A stretch of 64,000 nt of DNA from Frigidibacter oleivorans (GCF_003993775.1 NZ_RJRZ01000002.1:248001-312000), one strand, 5' to 3'; shown: positions 18,800-32,169, counted from the stretch's first letter. Program-made: numbers and translations. The notes: generated by a model not told the origin, from the letters alone.

Positions 18800-19699
18800 T
18801 CAGCCGATGGCGTGCGCCGCAAGGCCGAAGACCCGCGGTTCCGATTTCTGAACGTTCAGGAACGGGCGGCCCCGCGACATCGTCGTCACGGTCTCTTCCA
18901 CGCGCAGGCCGCAGCCTTCGAGGAAGGCGGCGAAGGGACCATCCGTCTCGTGCGTGTCGACCCTTGCGTAGCGGCCCCCCAGCGATCCGAGATGCGCTGC
19001 GGTCAGATGGGTGGCATCGGCACTGTCGTAGGCGACGGTGGGCCCGACCTGAAACCCGCGCCCGTATTCGCGACACATGGAATAGCCCGCGATCTCGCCC
19101 TCGCGCCGCAGGACGATGATGGACGACAGCGGCGCGAGGGAGATCAGCATGTCGGACCGGTCATGGCCGAAGGCCCGCGCGTCCAGCGCGAAGAGTTCGG
19201 CCACCCGCTCTCGTGGCAGGGCGGCGCAGGTGCCCGAAACGGGGGGCAGATCCGGCAGGGCAGCGCGGACCACGCCCTGCCGCATGTGGACGATCCCCTC
19301 GGTGGTGAAGCCAAGCGACAGATACAGCGAATAGGCGGCATGGGTCGAGTTCAGGGCCAGGTTCCGCTTGCCGCAGCGGGCAAACAGCTGCTCCATCAGC
19401 CAGCGGCCACCGCCCTGCGCCTGCACGCGCGGGGTGGTGATGACAAGGCCGACCGTGGCGAAGTCCTCTCCCTGCGGGAACCACATGGCACTGCCGAAGA
19501 CGCGCCCGATCTCGTCGACGGCGGCAATGCCGCGCCCGACCCGGCGCAGAAACCCCCAGTCCTTCTGCCGATGCGGCCAGCGCACGGAAATCGTCAGCGC
19601 ATGCAGGTGATCGATGTCCACATCGTTGATGTCGCGGGCGACCAACGCGAAGGAGCTCAGCTGCATCATTTGAGACAGGTCGGATTGATCGCACGTCAT
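18800..19699 (-). CDS. Tandem-GNAT acetyltransferase-family protein (copy 2)
   Basis: A 299-residue homologue of the protein at 9478-10344. The first half has GGGRWLMEQLFARC and LNSTHAAYSLYLSLGF. The second half has GEIAGYSMCREYGRGFQVGP and ends PRVFGLAAHAIG, aligning with the other copy. It is convergent with the aldehyde dehydrogenase gene. The ribosome site before ATG 19699 is weak, and an internal Met at residue 11 or 12 is possible. Catalytic residues for acetyl transfer are not obvious in the second half, which may be a binding or degenerate domain, as in other two-domain GNAT proteins. Confidence 0.78.
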   Translation of the reverse strand: MTCDQSDLSQMMQLSSFALVARDINDVDIDHLHALTISVRWPHRQKDWGFLRRVGRGIAAVDEIGRVFGSAMWFPQGEDFATVGLVITTPRVQAQGGGRWLMEQLFARCGKRNLALNSTHAAYSLYLSLGFTTEGIVHMRQGVVRAALPDLPPVSGTCAALPRERVAELFALDARAFGHDRSDMLISLAPLSSIIVLRREGEIAGYSMCREYGRGFQVGPTVAYDSADATHLTAAHLGSLGGRYARVDTHETDGPFAAFLEGCGLRVEETVTTMSRGRPFLNVQKSEPRVFGLAAHAIG

Positions 19700-20078
19700 G
19701 TATTGCCCACGGAGTTATGCCAAGGCCCCTGATCCCGCACTGGCACAAACCGCCACAGGCCTTGGTGGCAGCGTCGCATGGCCATATCGGCATTATCGTC
19801 TTCTTTTGCCCCGGTGACCGCAATCATCCGCTGTTCCAGGCAGTGCCTTGATGGAAGTGCGTTTGCAAACACCGCGTTAACCGGAACCGCAGCCCGACCG
19901 GCCGCGACGTTCCCGCGACCCGGGGTTGTGGGGTTCACGTTGTCCGCGCGGCCATGCAGGTGACGGAAATCGTGCGGCGGGCGCGCGCTCCGTCGGTGCT
20001 GGATCAGGTTTTCCGGGGGGTGTCTCGATGCTGGCGCTTCCCTGCCCGAAGACGTTCGGCCGAAGAGACGATCGACGA
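19700..20078. other. 379-base non-coding gap between the accessory cluster and tRNA-Leu
   Basis: No gene is supported. It carries a long-range dyad CCAAGGCC (19720-19727)/GGCCTTGG (19758-19765) just upstream of the GNAT start. The nested alternative GCCAC/GTGGC around 19752-19769 cannot form at the same time as the long dyad. The rest is featureless by eye. Confidence 0.4.
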
Positions 20079-20163
20079 TGGTGCCCAGGAGAGGACTCGA
20101 ACCTCCACGCCTTGCGGCACACGGACCTGAACCGTGCGCGTCTACCAATTCCGCCACCTGGGC
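20079..20163 (-). tRNA. tRNA-Leu (anticodon CAG)
   Basis: The reverse strand folds as a class II tRNA of 85 bases with encoded CCA. Acceptor GCCCAGG pairs with CCTGGGC. The anticodon arm is CACGG-TTCAGGT-CCGTG, so the anticodon is CAG, reading CUG leucine codons. A variable arm follows, and the T arm contains GGTTCGAGTCC. CUG is heavily used in this GC-rich DNA. The 3' end faces the accessory cluster. Confidence 0.96.
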
Positions 20164-20182
20164 CGGTGTCGTGGAGGCGGTG

Positions 20183-20209
20183 TCTATAGCCGGTTCCGGG
20201 GGCTGTCAA
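20183..20209 (-). promoter_or_regulatory. Promoter of tRNA-Leu
   Basis: On the minus strand a perfect TTGACA (20204-20209) is followed after 15 bases by TATAGA (20183-20188), ending 20 bases before the mature tRNA 5' end. The spacing is shorter than the usual 17. Confidence 0.6.
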
Positions 20210-20350
20210 CGGCGATTTCAGCGGAAGTTGCGGGGCCGTTTCGCGGGCGGATGCAGGGCCATGCGGGGCAGGAGGGAGGGCCTTTGCGCCTTGTCCGGTG
20301 CGGCGTCTGGCGCTAATCAGGGGCCGTCAAGGCTTGAAGGGGTTTCGCCC

Positions 20351-21334
20351 ATGTCCAGACTGGTCACGATCTATGGCGGCTCGGGGTTCGTGGGGCGCTA
20401 CATCGCCCGGCGCATGGCGAAACAGGGCTGGCGCGTCCGCGTCGCCGTCCGCCGCCCGAACGAGGCGATCTTCGTGCGACCCTACGGGACCGTCGGTCAG
20501 GTCGAGCCGGTGCTGTGCAACATCCGCGATGACGAATCGGTGCGCGCCGCGATGATCGGCGCGGATGCGGTGGTCAACTGCGTGGGCGTGCTGACCGAAC
20601 GGGCGAAGAACAGCTTCGACGCAGTGCAGGCCGAGGGCGCGGGCCGGGTGGCGCGGATCGCCGCGGAGATGGGCGTGCCGCGGCTGGTCCATATCTCGGC
20701 CATTGGCGCCGATGCCGAGTCGGACAGCCGCTATGCCCGGACCAAGGCCGCGGGCGAGGCCTGGGTGCTGGCGGCCTTTCCGCAGGCGGTGATCCTGCGG
20801 CCCTCGGTGATCTTCGGGCCCGAGGACCAGTTCTTCAACCGCTTCGCCTCGATGTCGCGCCTGGGGCCGGTGCTGCCGGTCGTCGGCGGCGGCACGAAAT
20901 TCCAGCCGGTCTATGTCGACGATGTCGCGCAGGCGGCGGTGATGGGCGTCCTCGGCACCGCGGCGCCGGGGGTCTATGAACTCGGCGGGCCGGACGTGCA
21001 CACATTCCGCGACCTGATGCGGCAGATGCTGGCCACGATCCATCGCCGCCGGCTGATCGTGAACATCCCCTTCGGCATCGCTCGTCTGATGGCGGGGGCA
21101 CTGGGGCTGGTGCAGGCGGTGTCGATGGGGTTGATCCACAACGGCACCCTGACCCGCGACCAGGTGGCGAACCTCGCCCGCGACAATGTCGTGTCGCCGG
21201 GGGCGAGGGGGCTGACCGATCTGGGCATCACCTCCACGCCGGTCGAGGCGGTGCTGCCCGGCTATCTGTGGCGCTTCCGGCCCTCGGGCCAGTATGACGC
21301 GATCAAGGCCTCGGCAAAGAACCTGAAGGCCTGA
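20351..21334 (+). CDS. Complex I NDUFA9-like NAD(P)-binding SDR protein
   Basis: An extended/atypical SDR of 327 residues beginning [16 protein letters not shown], a Rossmann site near 6-20. [10 protein letters not shown] and [21 protein letters not shown] continue the fold. [13 protein letters not shown] and the late FGIARLMAG segment match the NDUFA9-like group. In alphaproteobacteria these proteins are thought to be assembly or accessory factors of NADH:quinone oxidoreductase. The active-site Tyr-x3-Lys is present in form (YARTK). A terminator-like hairpin follows, then uppP. Confidence 0.87.
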   Translation: MSRLVTIYGGSGFVGRYIARRMAKQGWRVRVAVRRPNEAIFVRPYGTVGQVEPVLCNIRDDESVRAAMIGADAVVNCVGVLTERAKNSFDAVQAEGAGRVARIAAEMGVPRLVHISAIGADAESDSRYARTKAAGEAWVLAAFPQAVILRPSVIFGPEDQFFNRFASMSRLGPVLPVVGGGTKFQPVYVDDVAQAAVMGVLGTAAPGVYELGGPDVHTFRDLMRQMLATIHRRRLIVNIPFGIARLMAGALGLVQAVSMGLIHNGTLTRDQVANLARDNVVSPGARGLTDLGITSTPVEAVLPGYLWRFRPSGQYDAIKASAKNLKA

Positions 21335-21345
21335 GCGTCCCGCTG

Positions 21346-21371
21346 CCGGGGCAGGGCGTTCCGTGCCCCGG
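21346..21371 (+). terminator. Hairpin after the NDUFA9-like gene
   Basis: CCGGGGCA and TGCCCCGG form a perfect 8-bp stem with a 10-base loop, 11 bases after the stop. A short CTTTTCC tract follows shortly after. Confidence 0.5.
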
Positions 21372-21433
21372 GGCATCGACTTTTCCGCGACCCCCCGCCA
21401 TTCTGCGCCGCGGCAAGAACCTGAGGGCGCAGC

Positions 21434-22240
21434 ATGGACGGCAATTCCACCCTGGTCGCGGCATTTCTCGGCCTAATCGAGGGCCTGACGGAGTTCATCC
21501 CCGTCTCCTCCACCGGGCATATCCTGCTCGCCGGGCATTTCCTCGGTTTCGACAGCCCCGGCAACACCTTCGAGGTGGTGATCCAGCTGGGTGCGATCCT
21601 CGCCATCCTCGGCGTCTATTCGGTGCGGCTGTGGGCGATCTTCTCGGCCGCGCCGCATGACCCCGTGGCGCGCAGGTTCATCCTGTCGGTGCTGCTGGCC
21701 TTCCTGCCGGCGGTGGTGATCGGGGTTCTGGCGCATGACTTCATCAAGACCGTGCTGTTCGAGACGCCGCACCTGATCGCGGTGATGCTGATCCTCGGCG
21801 GTTTCGTGCTGCTGGCGGTGGACCGGATGCCGCTGAGCCAGAAATACGATCACGCGGAACGGTTTCCGGTCTGGCTGGCGGTGGCGATCGGCTTCTGCCA
21901 GTGCCTCGCCATGGTGCCGGGCGTGTCGCGGTCCGGCGCGACCATCGTGGGGGCGCTGGCGCTCGGTGCATCGAAGCGGGCGGCGGCGGAATTCTCGTTC
22001 TTCCTGTCGATGCCGACGATGGCGGGCGCCTTTGCCTATGACCTCTACAAGAACCGCGATCTGCTGGATTCTTCGGCATTGGGCGACATCGCGGTCGGTT
22101 TCCTCTGTGCCTTCGTCGCGGCGCTCTTCGTGGTGCGGGGGCTTCTCGGCTACGTTTCCCGTCATGGCTACGCGCTGTTCGGCTGGTGGCGAATCGTTGT
22201 AGGCGGCGTCGTTCTGGTGGCGTTGCAGGCCGGGTTGTAG
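21434..22240 (+). CDS. uppP: Undecaprenyl-diphosphatase (UppP/BacA)
   Basis: Membrane phosphatase that recycles the C55 lipid carrier for peptidoglycan and other glycans and confers bacitracin resistance. The 268-residue protein has the ExxxE motif in [19 protein letters not shown] (Glu16, Glu20) and the second motif [18 protein letters not shown], plus about eight hydrophobic segments. Length and N-terminus fit the family. It stands alone between two unrelated genes, with a 156-base gap before gltD. Confidence 0.97.
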   Translation: MDGNSTLVAAFLGLIEGLTEFIPVSSTGHILLAGHFLGFDSPGNTFEVVIQLGAILAILGVYSVRLWAIFSAAPHDPVARRFILSVLLAFLPAVVIGVLAHDFIKTVLFETPHLIAVMLILGGFVLLAVDRMPLSQKYDHAERFPVWLAVAIGFCQCLAMVPGVSRSGATIVGALALGASKRAAAEFSFFLSMPTMAGAFAYDLYKNRDLLDSSALGDIAVGFLCAFVAALFVVRGLLGYVSRHGYALFGWWRIVVGGVVLVALQAGL

Positions 22241-22396
22241 CAGATATGGAAAACGTGCTGACCTAATTTCTGCCCGTTGGCGGCCGGAAGCGGCATCAGG
22301 CGGCGAAAATAATGGAAATAGGTCACGTGTGCTGACTTTATTGCGGCGGCGACCCAGTGTAGCAATGCGCACCGCAGATTGATGGAGGCGCAGCCG

Positions 22397-23833
22397 ATGG
22401 CCAAGCAACGCATGCTCCAGTTCGTGACCGTCGCGAAGGAGACGCCCGAAAAGCGTCCCGCCACGGATCGCGCGCAGGACTTTGCCGAGATCTATCGCGA
22501 ATATGCGGTGCCCAAGGCCGAGGAGCAGGCAGGTCGCTGCAGCCAGTGCGGCGTGCCCTACTGCCAGGCGCATTGCCCGCTGCAGAACAACATCCCCGAC
22601 TGGCTGCGCCTGACCGCCGAGAACCGGCTGCAGGAGGCCTATGAGGTCAGCCAGGCCACCAACACCTTCCCGGAAATCTGCGGCCGCATCTGCCCGCAGG
22701 ACCGCCTGTGCGAAGGCAATTGCGTGATCGAGCAGTCGGGCCACGGCACCGTCACCATCGGGTCCGTCGAGAAGTTCCTGACCGATACCGCCTGGGAAAA
22801 CGGCTGGGTGAAGCCGATCGTGCCGGCGGCCGAACGGACCGAAAGCGTTGGCATCATCGGCGCGGGCCCCGGCGGGCTGGCCGCCGCCGACATGCTGCGC
22901 CGGGCCGGGCTGCAGGTGACGGTCTATGACCGCTATGACCGCGCGGGCGGGCTGATGACCTATGGCATCCCCGGCTTCAAGCTGGAAAAGGACGTGGTCA
23001 TGCGCCGCAACGCCCAGCTGGAACAGGGCGGGGTGCAGTTCGTGCTGAATTGCAATGTGGGCGAGGATCTGAGCTTCGACGCGATCCGCGGCCGGCATGA
23101 CGCGGTGCTGATCGCCACCGGCGTCTACAAGACCCGCGACCTGAAGGGGCCGGGCTCGGGCGCGGCAGGCATCGTGCGCGCCATCGACTATCTGACCGCC
23201 TCTAACCGCCGCAGCTTCGGCGACGAGGTGCCGGAATTCGACTCGGGCGAGCTGAACGCCGCGGGCAAGCGCGTGGTGGTGATCGGCGGCGGCGACACGG
23301 CAATGGACTGCGTGCGCACCGCGATCCGGCAGGGGGCGACCTCGGTCAAATGCCTCTATCGGCGCGACCGGGCCAACATGCCCGGTTCGCAGCGCGAGGT
23401 CGCCAATGCCGAGGAGGAAGGCGTCGAGTTCGTCTGGCTGGCCGCGCCCAAGGGCTTCACCGGCGGCGAGCAGGTGGCGGGCGTGATGGTGCAGAAGATG
23501 CGCCTTGGCGCGCCCGACGCGACCGGCCGGCAAAGCCCCGAGCTGATCGAGGGCGCGGATTATGTCGAGGATGCGGATCTGGTGGTCAAGGCGCTCGGCT
23601 TCGAGCCCGAGGACATTCCCGCGCTGTGGGGCGTGCCGGAACTGGAAGTGACCCGCTGGGGCACGATCAAGGCCGATTTCCGCACCCATGCCACCAGCCT
23701 GCCGGGCGTCTATGCGGTGGGCGACATCGTGCGCGGTGCCAGCCTCGTCGTCTGGGCGATCCGCGACGGACGCGAGGCAGCCGAGGCGATCCTCGGCTAT
23801 CTGGCGCAACCTGCCACCATCGCCGCCGAGTGA
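22397..23833 (+). CDS. gltD: Glutamate synthase [NADPH] small subunit
   Basis: Supplies electrons from NADPH to the large subunit for making two glutamates from glutamine and 2-oxoglutarate. The 478 residues include two 4Fe-4S Cys groups (Cys48, 51, 56, 60 and Cys95, 99, 105, 109), an FAD site VGIIGAGPGGLAAADML, a second nucleotide site VVVIGGGDTAMDC, and the terminal GDIVRGASLVVWAIRDG. ATG 22397 is chosen because GGAGG lies 8 bases upstream. The partner gltB is 1.2 kb downstream behind two small genes in the same orientation, so one operon is likely. The upstream gap contains two similar GTGCTGAC-containing sequences. Confidence 0.97.
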   Translation: MAKQRMLQFVTVAKETPEKRPATDRAQDFAEIYREYAVPKAEEQAGRCSQCGVPYCQAHCPLQNNIPDWLRLTAENRLQEAYEVSQATNTFPEICGRICPQDRLCEGNCVIEQSGHGTVTIGSVEKFLTDTAWENGWVKPIVPAAERTESVGIIGAGPGGLAAADMLRRAGLQVTVYDRYDRAGGLMTYGIPGFKLEKDVVMRRNAQLEQGGVQFVLNCNVGEDLSFDAIRGRHDAVLIATGVYKTRDLKGPGSGAAGIVRAIDYLTASNRRSFGDEVPEFDSGELNAAGKRVVVIGGGDTAMDCVRTAIRQGATSVKCLYRRDRANMPGSQREVANAEEEGVEFVWLAAPKGFTGGEQVAGVMVQKMRLGAPDATGRQSPELIEGADYVEDADLVVKALGFEPEDIPALWGVPELEVTRWGTIKADFRTHATSLPGVYAVGDIVRGASLVVWAIRDGREAAEAILGYLAQPATIAAE

Positions 23834-23859
23834 GGCGGCCCAGCGAAGGGACCCGGGAC

Positions 23860-24585
23860 ATGAGGACCAGCCCACGCCTTTCCCGACTGGCTGCGGTCGC
23901 GCTGCTGGCGGCCGCCGGCCCCTGTGCCGCGCTGGCCGGCACCTTCGTGCCGCCGCAGGGTTGCACCGCGAAGATGACCGTGCAGATGCGCGGCTGTCTG
24001 GTCGCGCATTACTACAGCTGCGCGGGCGATGCGCCGGGCGAACAGTGGGACACGCTCTACGACTCCGACGGGCCCTATTTCACCTCGCGCGTGGATGCCG
24101 AATACCAGTGGGTCGAAAGCCACGAGATCGACCCGCCGCTGACCATCCTGCTCGACTCCTCGCGCGACCCGGCCTCGTTCTCGGCGCTGATCGGCACCGG
24201 CGAGGACCGCTATGACTTCACCACCCGCGACGAGACGGGGCGCCGCCTGAACTATGAAGGCTTCGACCGGCTGACCGGCCGCACGCAGACGATCGACGGC
24301 ATCCCGCTGGAAGTGACCGAGTTCGAGATGACCGAGACCGACGAGACGGGCACGGTCACCGCCCGCCGCTGGGGAAACCAGTTCATCCACCGCGACTGGC
24401 GGCTGTTCTTTTCGGGCGCCGAGATGTGGGAGGGGAGGGCAGGCGTGCTGCCGACCGACAATACACCGGTCCTGTTCATCTTTCCGGGCGAGCCGGGCTA
24501 TCTGTCCACGGTGCCGCTGTTCGACTGCACGGAACTGATGTCGCGGGCGCCGCTGCCCCACGCGAAGGAGGCCGATCATGGCTGA
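23860..24585 (+). CDS. Secreted protein of unknown function between gltD and gltB
   Basis: A 241-residue protein with a Sec-type signal (RLAAVALLAAAGPCAALA, residues 9-26) and a mature domain rich in acidic residues and Thr. Cys pairs in QGCTAKMTVQMRGC and HYYSCAG suggest disulfides in the periplasm. No domain is recognised. It starts 26 bases after gltD and its last 8 bases overlap the GFA gene, so it belongs to the glutamate synthase transcript. Why an exported protein should accompany glutamate synthase is unclear; its Cys could also be for metal binding. Confidence 0.8.
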   Translation: MRTSPRLSRLAAVALLAAAGPCAALAGTFVPPQGCTAKMTVQMRGCLVAHYYSCAGDAPGEQWDTLYDSDGPYFTSRVDAEYQWVESHEIDPPLTILLDSSRDPASFSALIGTGEDRYDFTTRDETGRRLNYEGFDRLTGRTQTIDGIPLEVTEFEMTETDETGTVTARRWGNQFIHRDWRLFFSGAEMWEGRAGVLPTDNTPVLFIFPGEPGYLSTVPLFDCTELMSRAPLPHAKEADHG

Positions 24586-25012
24586 GACCCGGACCGGACA
24601 CTGCCTGTGCGGTGGCGTTTCCATCACCGTCACCAACCCGTCGCACGAATTGGGCGCCTGCCATTGCGAGATGTGCCGCCGCTGGACGGGGTTGTGCACC
24701 ATGGCCCTTGGCGTGGCCGAGGCCGACCTGGCGGTCGAAGGCGCCGGGAATGTCGCGGCCTTCCGCTCGTCCGACTGGGCGGAACGCTGCTTCTGCCGGG
24801 TCTGCGGCTCGACGCTCTGGTACCACCTGACGATCCCGGGCCAGACCGTCACCCACTATGTCGCGGCCGGGTTGTTCGACGACCTGAGCGGGATGCACAT
24901 CGGGCACGAGCTGTTCTTCGACCGCAAGCCCGATGCCTTCGCCTTTGCGGGCGACAGCAAGAAGATCACCGAGGCCGAGTTCCTCGCCTCCGTCGCCAGC
25001 CCAGAGGAGTGA
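24578..25012 (+). CDS. GFA/CENP-V family zinc-binding protein
   Basis: A 144-residue protein of the glutathione-dependent formaldehyde-activating enzyme fold. Zinc-site cysteines are in GHCLCGG, CHCEMCRRW and CFCRVCGSTLW, the complete family pattern. Its start overlaps the preceding gene by 8 bases with GAAGGAGG as ribosome site, and gltB starts 3 bases after its stop. The family name derives from Paracoccus Gfa, but most members have no proven role and formaldehyde chemistry should not be assumed. Tight packing between gltD and gltB is the notable point. Confidence 0.92.
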   Translation: MAETRTGHCLCGGVSITVTNPSHELGACHCEMCRRWTGLCTMALGVAEADLAVEGAGNVAAFRSSDWAERCFCRVCGSTLWYHLTIPGQTVTHYVAAGLFDDLSGMHIGHELFFDRKPDAFAFAGDSKKITEAEFLASVASPEE

Positions 25013-25015
25013 GCC

Positions 25016-29554
<4,539 letters not shown>

Positions 29555-29564
29555 CATGACGGGC

Positions 29565-29584
29565 CGGCCGGCGATGTCCGGCCG
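29565..29584. terminator. Hairpin between convergent gltB and DUF4342 genes
   Basis: CGGCCGG and CCGGCCG, 7-bp arms with a 6-base loop, followed by a small second dyad GACCC/GGGTC. Its position between convergent stops suits a shared terminator, though no T-run is present. Confidence 0.4.
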
Positions 29585-29597
29585 ACCCGCCGGTGGG

Positions 29598-29927
29598 TCA
29601 GGCGTTTTCGCCGGTCGCGGCGGCTTCGGCGGCCGGCGTCTCTGCCGGGGCCGCCTCCGGCTCGCGCTCCACCTCGATCTTCACCCGCGCGACCAGCGCC
29701 GCGATGACGCCGATGGCCGCCAGCCACGGCGCGCCAAGCGCCACCACCCCGCCCGCAAGCAGCCCGACATTGACGGGCAGTTCGAGGCTGAAGTCATCCT
29801 CGGTGCGGATGCGCAGCTTGCGCACGCGGCCCTCGGCGATCAGGTGCTTGACCTTGTCGATCAGCTGGCTGCCGCCGACCTCGATTTCCTCGACGATCGT
29901 GCGGTCTTTCTTGTCGGTCTCGGACAT
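29598..29927 (-). CDS. DUF4342-type small membrane protein
   Basis: A 109-residue protein. The N-terminal soluble part TIVEEIEVGGSQLIDKVKHL resembles the UBA-like start of DUF4342 proteins. It is followed by RKLRIRTEDDFSLELP, a hydrophobic helix pair (VGLLAGGVVALGAPWLAAIG) and an Ala/Glu-rich tail. GGAGAG is 5 bases before ATG 29927. Function is unknown; related proteins are considered envelope-associated. It is divergent from the DUF1269 gene, another small membrane-associated protein. Confidence 0.75.
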   Translation of the reverse strand: MSETDKKDRTIVEEIEVGGSQLIDKVKHLIAEGRVRKLRIRTEDDFSLELPVNVGLLAGGVVALGAPWLAAIGVIAALVARVKIEVEREPEAAPAETPAAEAAATGENA

Positions 29928-30074
29928 GACGTCTCTCCGCAGGCCCGGGACGGGCCGGACAGCATGCTGCGCGCGAATCGGCCCGGCTGCCTTGTGCCAG
30001 ATCAACGGGCGGCTGCGGCGGCGCCGCCCTCCCCGTCACGGAACCGACACAGGCTTCGCGCGATGGTTCGCCAG

Positions 30075-30106
30075 ACCCCGAAACCGAACCCCGAACCCCG
30101 AACCCG
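30075..30106. repeat. Short tandem microrepeat of CCGAACC units
   Basis: Four imperfect copies of a 7-base unit (ACCCCGA variants) lie just before the ribosome site of the DUF1269 gene. The copy number could slip and change the leader length. Confidence 0.6.
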
Positions 30107-30117
30107 GAGACAGTTCC

Positions 30118-30630
30118 ATGTCCGACCTGCTGGTGGTGGCCTTCGACGACGATACGACGGCCTTCGAGATGCGCGCGGCGCTGGCGCGGCTGCAGCGCGA
30201 ATACCTGATCGAGATGGAGGATGTCGTGGTCGTCACCCGCGACGATGATGGCAAGGTCCGGCTGCATCAGGCGGTGAACCTCGCCGCGGCAGGCGCGGTC
30301 GGCGGATCGCTGTGGGGGATGCTGATCGGGCTGATCTTCCTCAACCCCCTTCTGGGCGCGGCAGTGGGCGCCGGGGCCGGGGCGATTTCCGGCGCCGTCA
30401 CCGATACCGGCATCGACGACGGCTTCATGAAGGAAATCGGCGAGAAGCTGCGCCCCGGCGGATCGGCGCTGTGCGTGCTGGCGCGGCGGCTGTCGGGTGA
30501 CAAGCTGCTGGCCCGGCTCGAAGAATTCCGCGCGCGCGGCCATGTGCTGCAGACCTCGCTGTCGGATGAGGACGAGACGCGGCTGCGCGCCCTGATCGAG
30601 CGGCAATCGGTGGCGGTGCCCGAGGCCTGA
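30118..30630 (+). CDS. DUF1269-family membrane protein
   Basis: A 170-residue protein. The N-terminus LLVVAFDDDTTAFEMRAAL is followed by EDVVVVTRDDDGKVRLHQAVNLAA, a central glycine-rich double membrane segment (GSLWGMLIGLIFLNPLLGAA and GAGAGAISGAVTDTG), and a C-terminal GSALCVLARRLSGDKLLARL, all typical of DUF1269. GGAGA precedes ATG 30118 by 7 bases. No biochemical role is established. A hairpin follows the stop. Confidence 0.85.
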   Translation: MSDLLVVAFDDDTTAFEMRAALARLQREYLIEMEDVVVVTRDDDGKVRLHQAVNLAAAGAVGGSLWGMLIGLIFLNPLLGAAVGAGAGAISGAVTDTGIDDGFMKEIGEKLRPGGSALCVLARRLSGDKLLARLEEFRARGHVLQTSLSDEDETRLRALIERQSVAVPEA

Positions 30631-30640
30631 CGCCTGCGGG

Positions 30641-30666
30641 CGCCCCGGTCTTGACCCGCCGGGGCG
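30641..30666 (+). terminator. Hairpin after the DUF1269 gene
   Basis: CGCCCCGG and CCGGGGCG, 8-bp arms with a 10-base spacer, 10 bases after the stop. It lies 20 bases before mtgA. Confidence 0.4.
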
Positions 30667-30685
30667 GGCATGAGTTAAGCGGCGC

Positions 30686-31423
30686 ATGGCCCGGAAACCT
30701 GCGACATCGTCCCGCGCGAAGGCGTCCCGCGCGACGGCTGCCCCCGCGCCGCGCCGGTCGCGCGGCTGGCTGCGGCTGGCCGGGCTGTGGGCGGGGCGCG
30801 CGGCGCTGGCCCTGCTGGCGTTGATCGTGGCGCTGACCGTGATCAATCCCATCCGCACGCCCTACATGATCGCGGAACGGATGCGGATCGGCCCGCTTTC
30901 CGTCGACTGGGTCGATGCGGACCGGATCGCGCCGGTGATGCTGCGCGCGGCGGTGGCGGCGGAGGATGCGAATTTCTGCCTGCACTGGGGCTTCGACATG
31001 GCGGCGATCCGCGACGCGCTGGACCGGGGCGCGCAGCGCGGCGCCTCGACCATCAGTCAGCAGGTGGTGAAGAACGTCTTCCTGTGGCAGGGGCGCAGCT
31101 GGCCGCGCAAGGCGGCGGAGGCCCTGCTGACCCCGGTGGTCGAACTGGTCTGGACCAAGCGGCGGCTGCTGGAGATCTACCTGAACGTGGCCGAGATGGG
31201 CGAAGGCATCTTCGGGGTCGAGGCGGCGGCACAGCACTATTTCGGCGTGCCGGCGTCGGAGCTGACGCCGATGCAGGCGGCCCGGATCGCGGCGGTGCTG
31301 CCCAATCCCAAGGAACGCAACCCCGCCGACCTGCCCGGCAGCCTGCTGCGCCGGGCCGAGGCCATCGTCGACGGCGCGGGGACCATCAAGGTCGATGGCC
31401 GCGCCGCCTGTTTCGAGGGCTAG
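30686..31423 (+). CDS. mtgA: Monofunctional peptidoglycan glycosyltransferase
   Basis: Polymerises lipid II into glycan strands at the inner membrane (GT51 family). The 245 residues start with a basic Arg/Lys/Ala tail, one transmembrane helix (about 34-53), then [17 protein letters not shown] with catalytic Glu93, [16 protein letters not shown], and [20 protein letters not shown] with the second conserved Glu. No transpeptidase domain follows. Length matches MtgA. It is followed by a glutathione transferase gene 68 bases on. Confidence 0.96.
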   Translation: MARKPATSSRAKASRATAAPAPRRSRGWLRLAGLWAGRAALALLALIVALTVINPIRTPYMIAERMRIGPLSVDWVDADRIAPVMLRAAVAAEDANFCLHWGFDMAAIRDALDRGAQRGASTISQQVVKNVFLWQGRSWPRKAAEALLTPVVELVWTKRRLLEIYLNVAEMGEGIFGVEAAAQHYFGVPASELTPMQAARIAAVLPNPKERNPADLPGSLLRRAEAIVDGAGTIKVDGRAACFEG

Positions 31424-31491
31424 GGACCGCCCGGGTTGAACAGGACCCGGCCTTGGGTCTACACCCGACAGGCCGCAACCCGGGAGCCACC

Positions 31492-32157
31492 ATGGTCCGT
31501 CTCTACCACGTCGCCCTGTCGCCCTTTTGCCGGAAGGTGCGCCTGACGCTGGCCGAGAAGAAGATCGAGGTCGAGCTGGTCGAAGAGCGGTACTGGGAGC
31601 AGAGCCCCGATTTCCTGCGCCGCAACCCGGCCGGCAAGGTGCCGGTGATGCGGTGGGACAGCCGCACGCTCAGCGAAAGCCAGGCGATCTGCGAATGGCT
31701 GGAAGAGACGGTGCCCCAGCCGCCGCTGTTTCCGCGCGATGCCGACGGCCGCTACGAGGTGCGCCGCCTCTGCGCCTGGTTCGACGACAAGTTCCACGAG
31801 GATGTGACGTCGAAGCTGCTGTATGAACGGGTGAACAAGAAGGTCATGGGCCTCGGCTATCCGGACTCGAAGAACGTCAAGTTCGGCGCGACCCGGATCA
31901 AGTATCACCTCGACTACATGGCCTGGCTGCTGGATCAGCGGCGCTGGCTGGCGGGCGACCAGATGACGCTGGCCGATTTCGCCGCCGCCGCGCATCTGAG
32001 CTGTCTCGACTACATCTCGGACGTGGACTGGAACCGGCAGCCGGCGGTGCGGGAATGGTATGCGAAGATCAAGTCGCGGCCCTCGTTTCGCGCGATCCTT
32101 GCCGATCAGGTGCCGGGCTTCCCGCCGCCCGCGCACTACGCCGATCTGGACTTCTAG
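31492..32157 (+). CDS. Glutathione S-transferase family protein
   Basis: A 221-residue cytosolic GST. The thioredoxin-like N-terminal domain has SPFCRKVRL with Cys13 at the glutathione-facing position, the cis-Pro motif KVPVM, and SESQAICEWLEE for gamma-glutamyl binding. The helical C-terminal domain has LAGDQMTLADFAAAAHLSCLDY with the conserved capping-box Asp. GGGAG is 5 bases before the ATG. The leader contains CCCGGGTTG and CAACCCGGG 37 bases apart, so the ribosome site could be paired. It is convergent with ohrR 12 bases away. Substrate unknown. Confidence 0.92.
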   Translation: MVRLYHVALSPFCRKVRLTLAEKKIEVELVEERYWEQSPDFLRRNPAGKVPVMRWDSRTLSESQAICEWLEETVPQPPLFPRDADGRYEVRRLCAWFDDKFHEDVTSKLLYERVNKKVMGLGYPDSKNVKFGATRIKYHLDYMAWLLDQRRWLAGDQMTLADFAAAAHLSCLDYISDVDWNRQPAVREWYAKIKSRPSFRAILADQVPGFPPPAHYADLDF

Positions 32158-32169
32158 GACGCGGGACCT

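Noticed and set aside
19720-19765. Riboswitch or attenuator upstream of the second GNAT gene
   Set aside because: A dyad and an alternative stem exist, but no known riboswitch core, leader peptide or terminator T-run could be recognised.
21473-23875. 800-codon antisense frame across uppP and gltD
   Set aside because: Both plus-strand genes are unmistakable; the antisense frame has no recognisable domain and no plausible start.
30075-30106. Tandem CCGAACC-like copies as a possible CRISPR remnant
   Set aside because: Units are 7 bases with no spacers; it is a microsatellite-like leader repeat.
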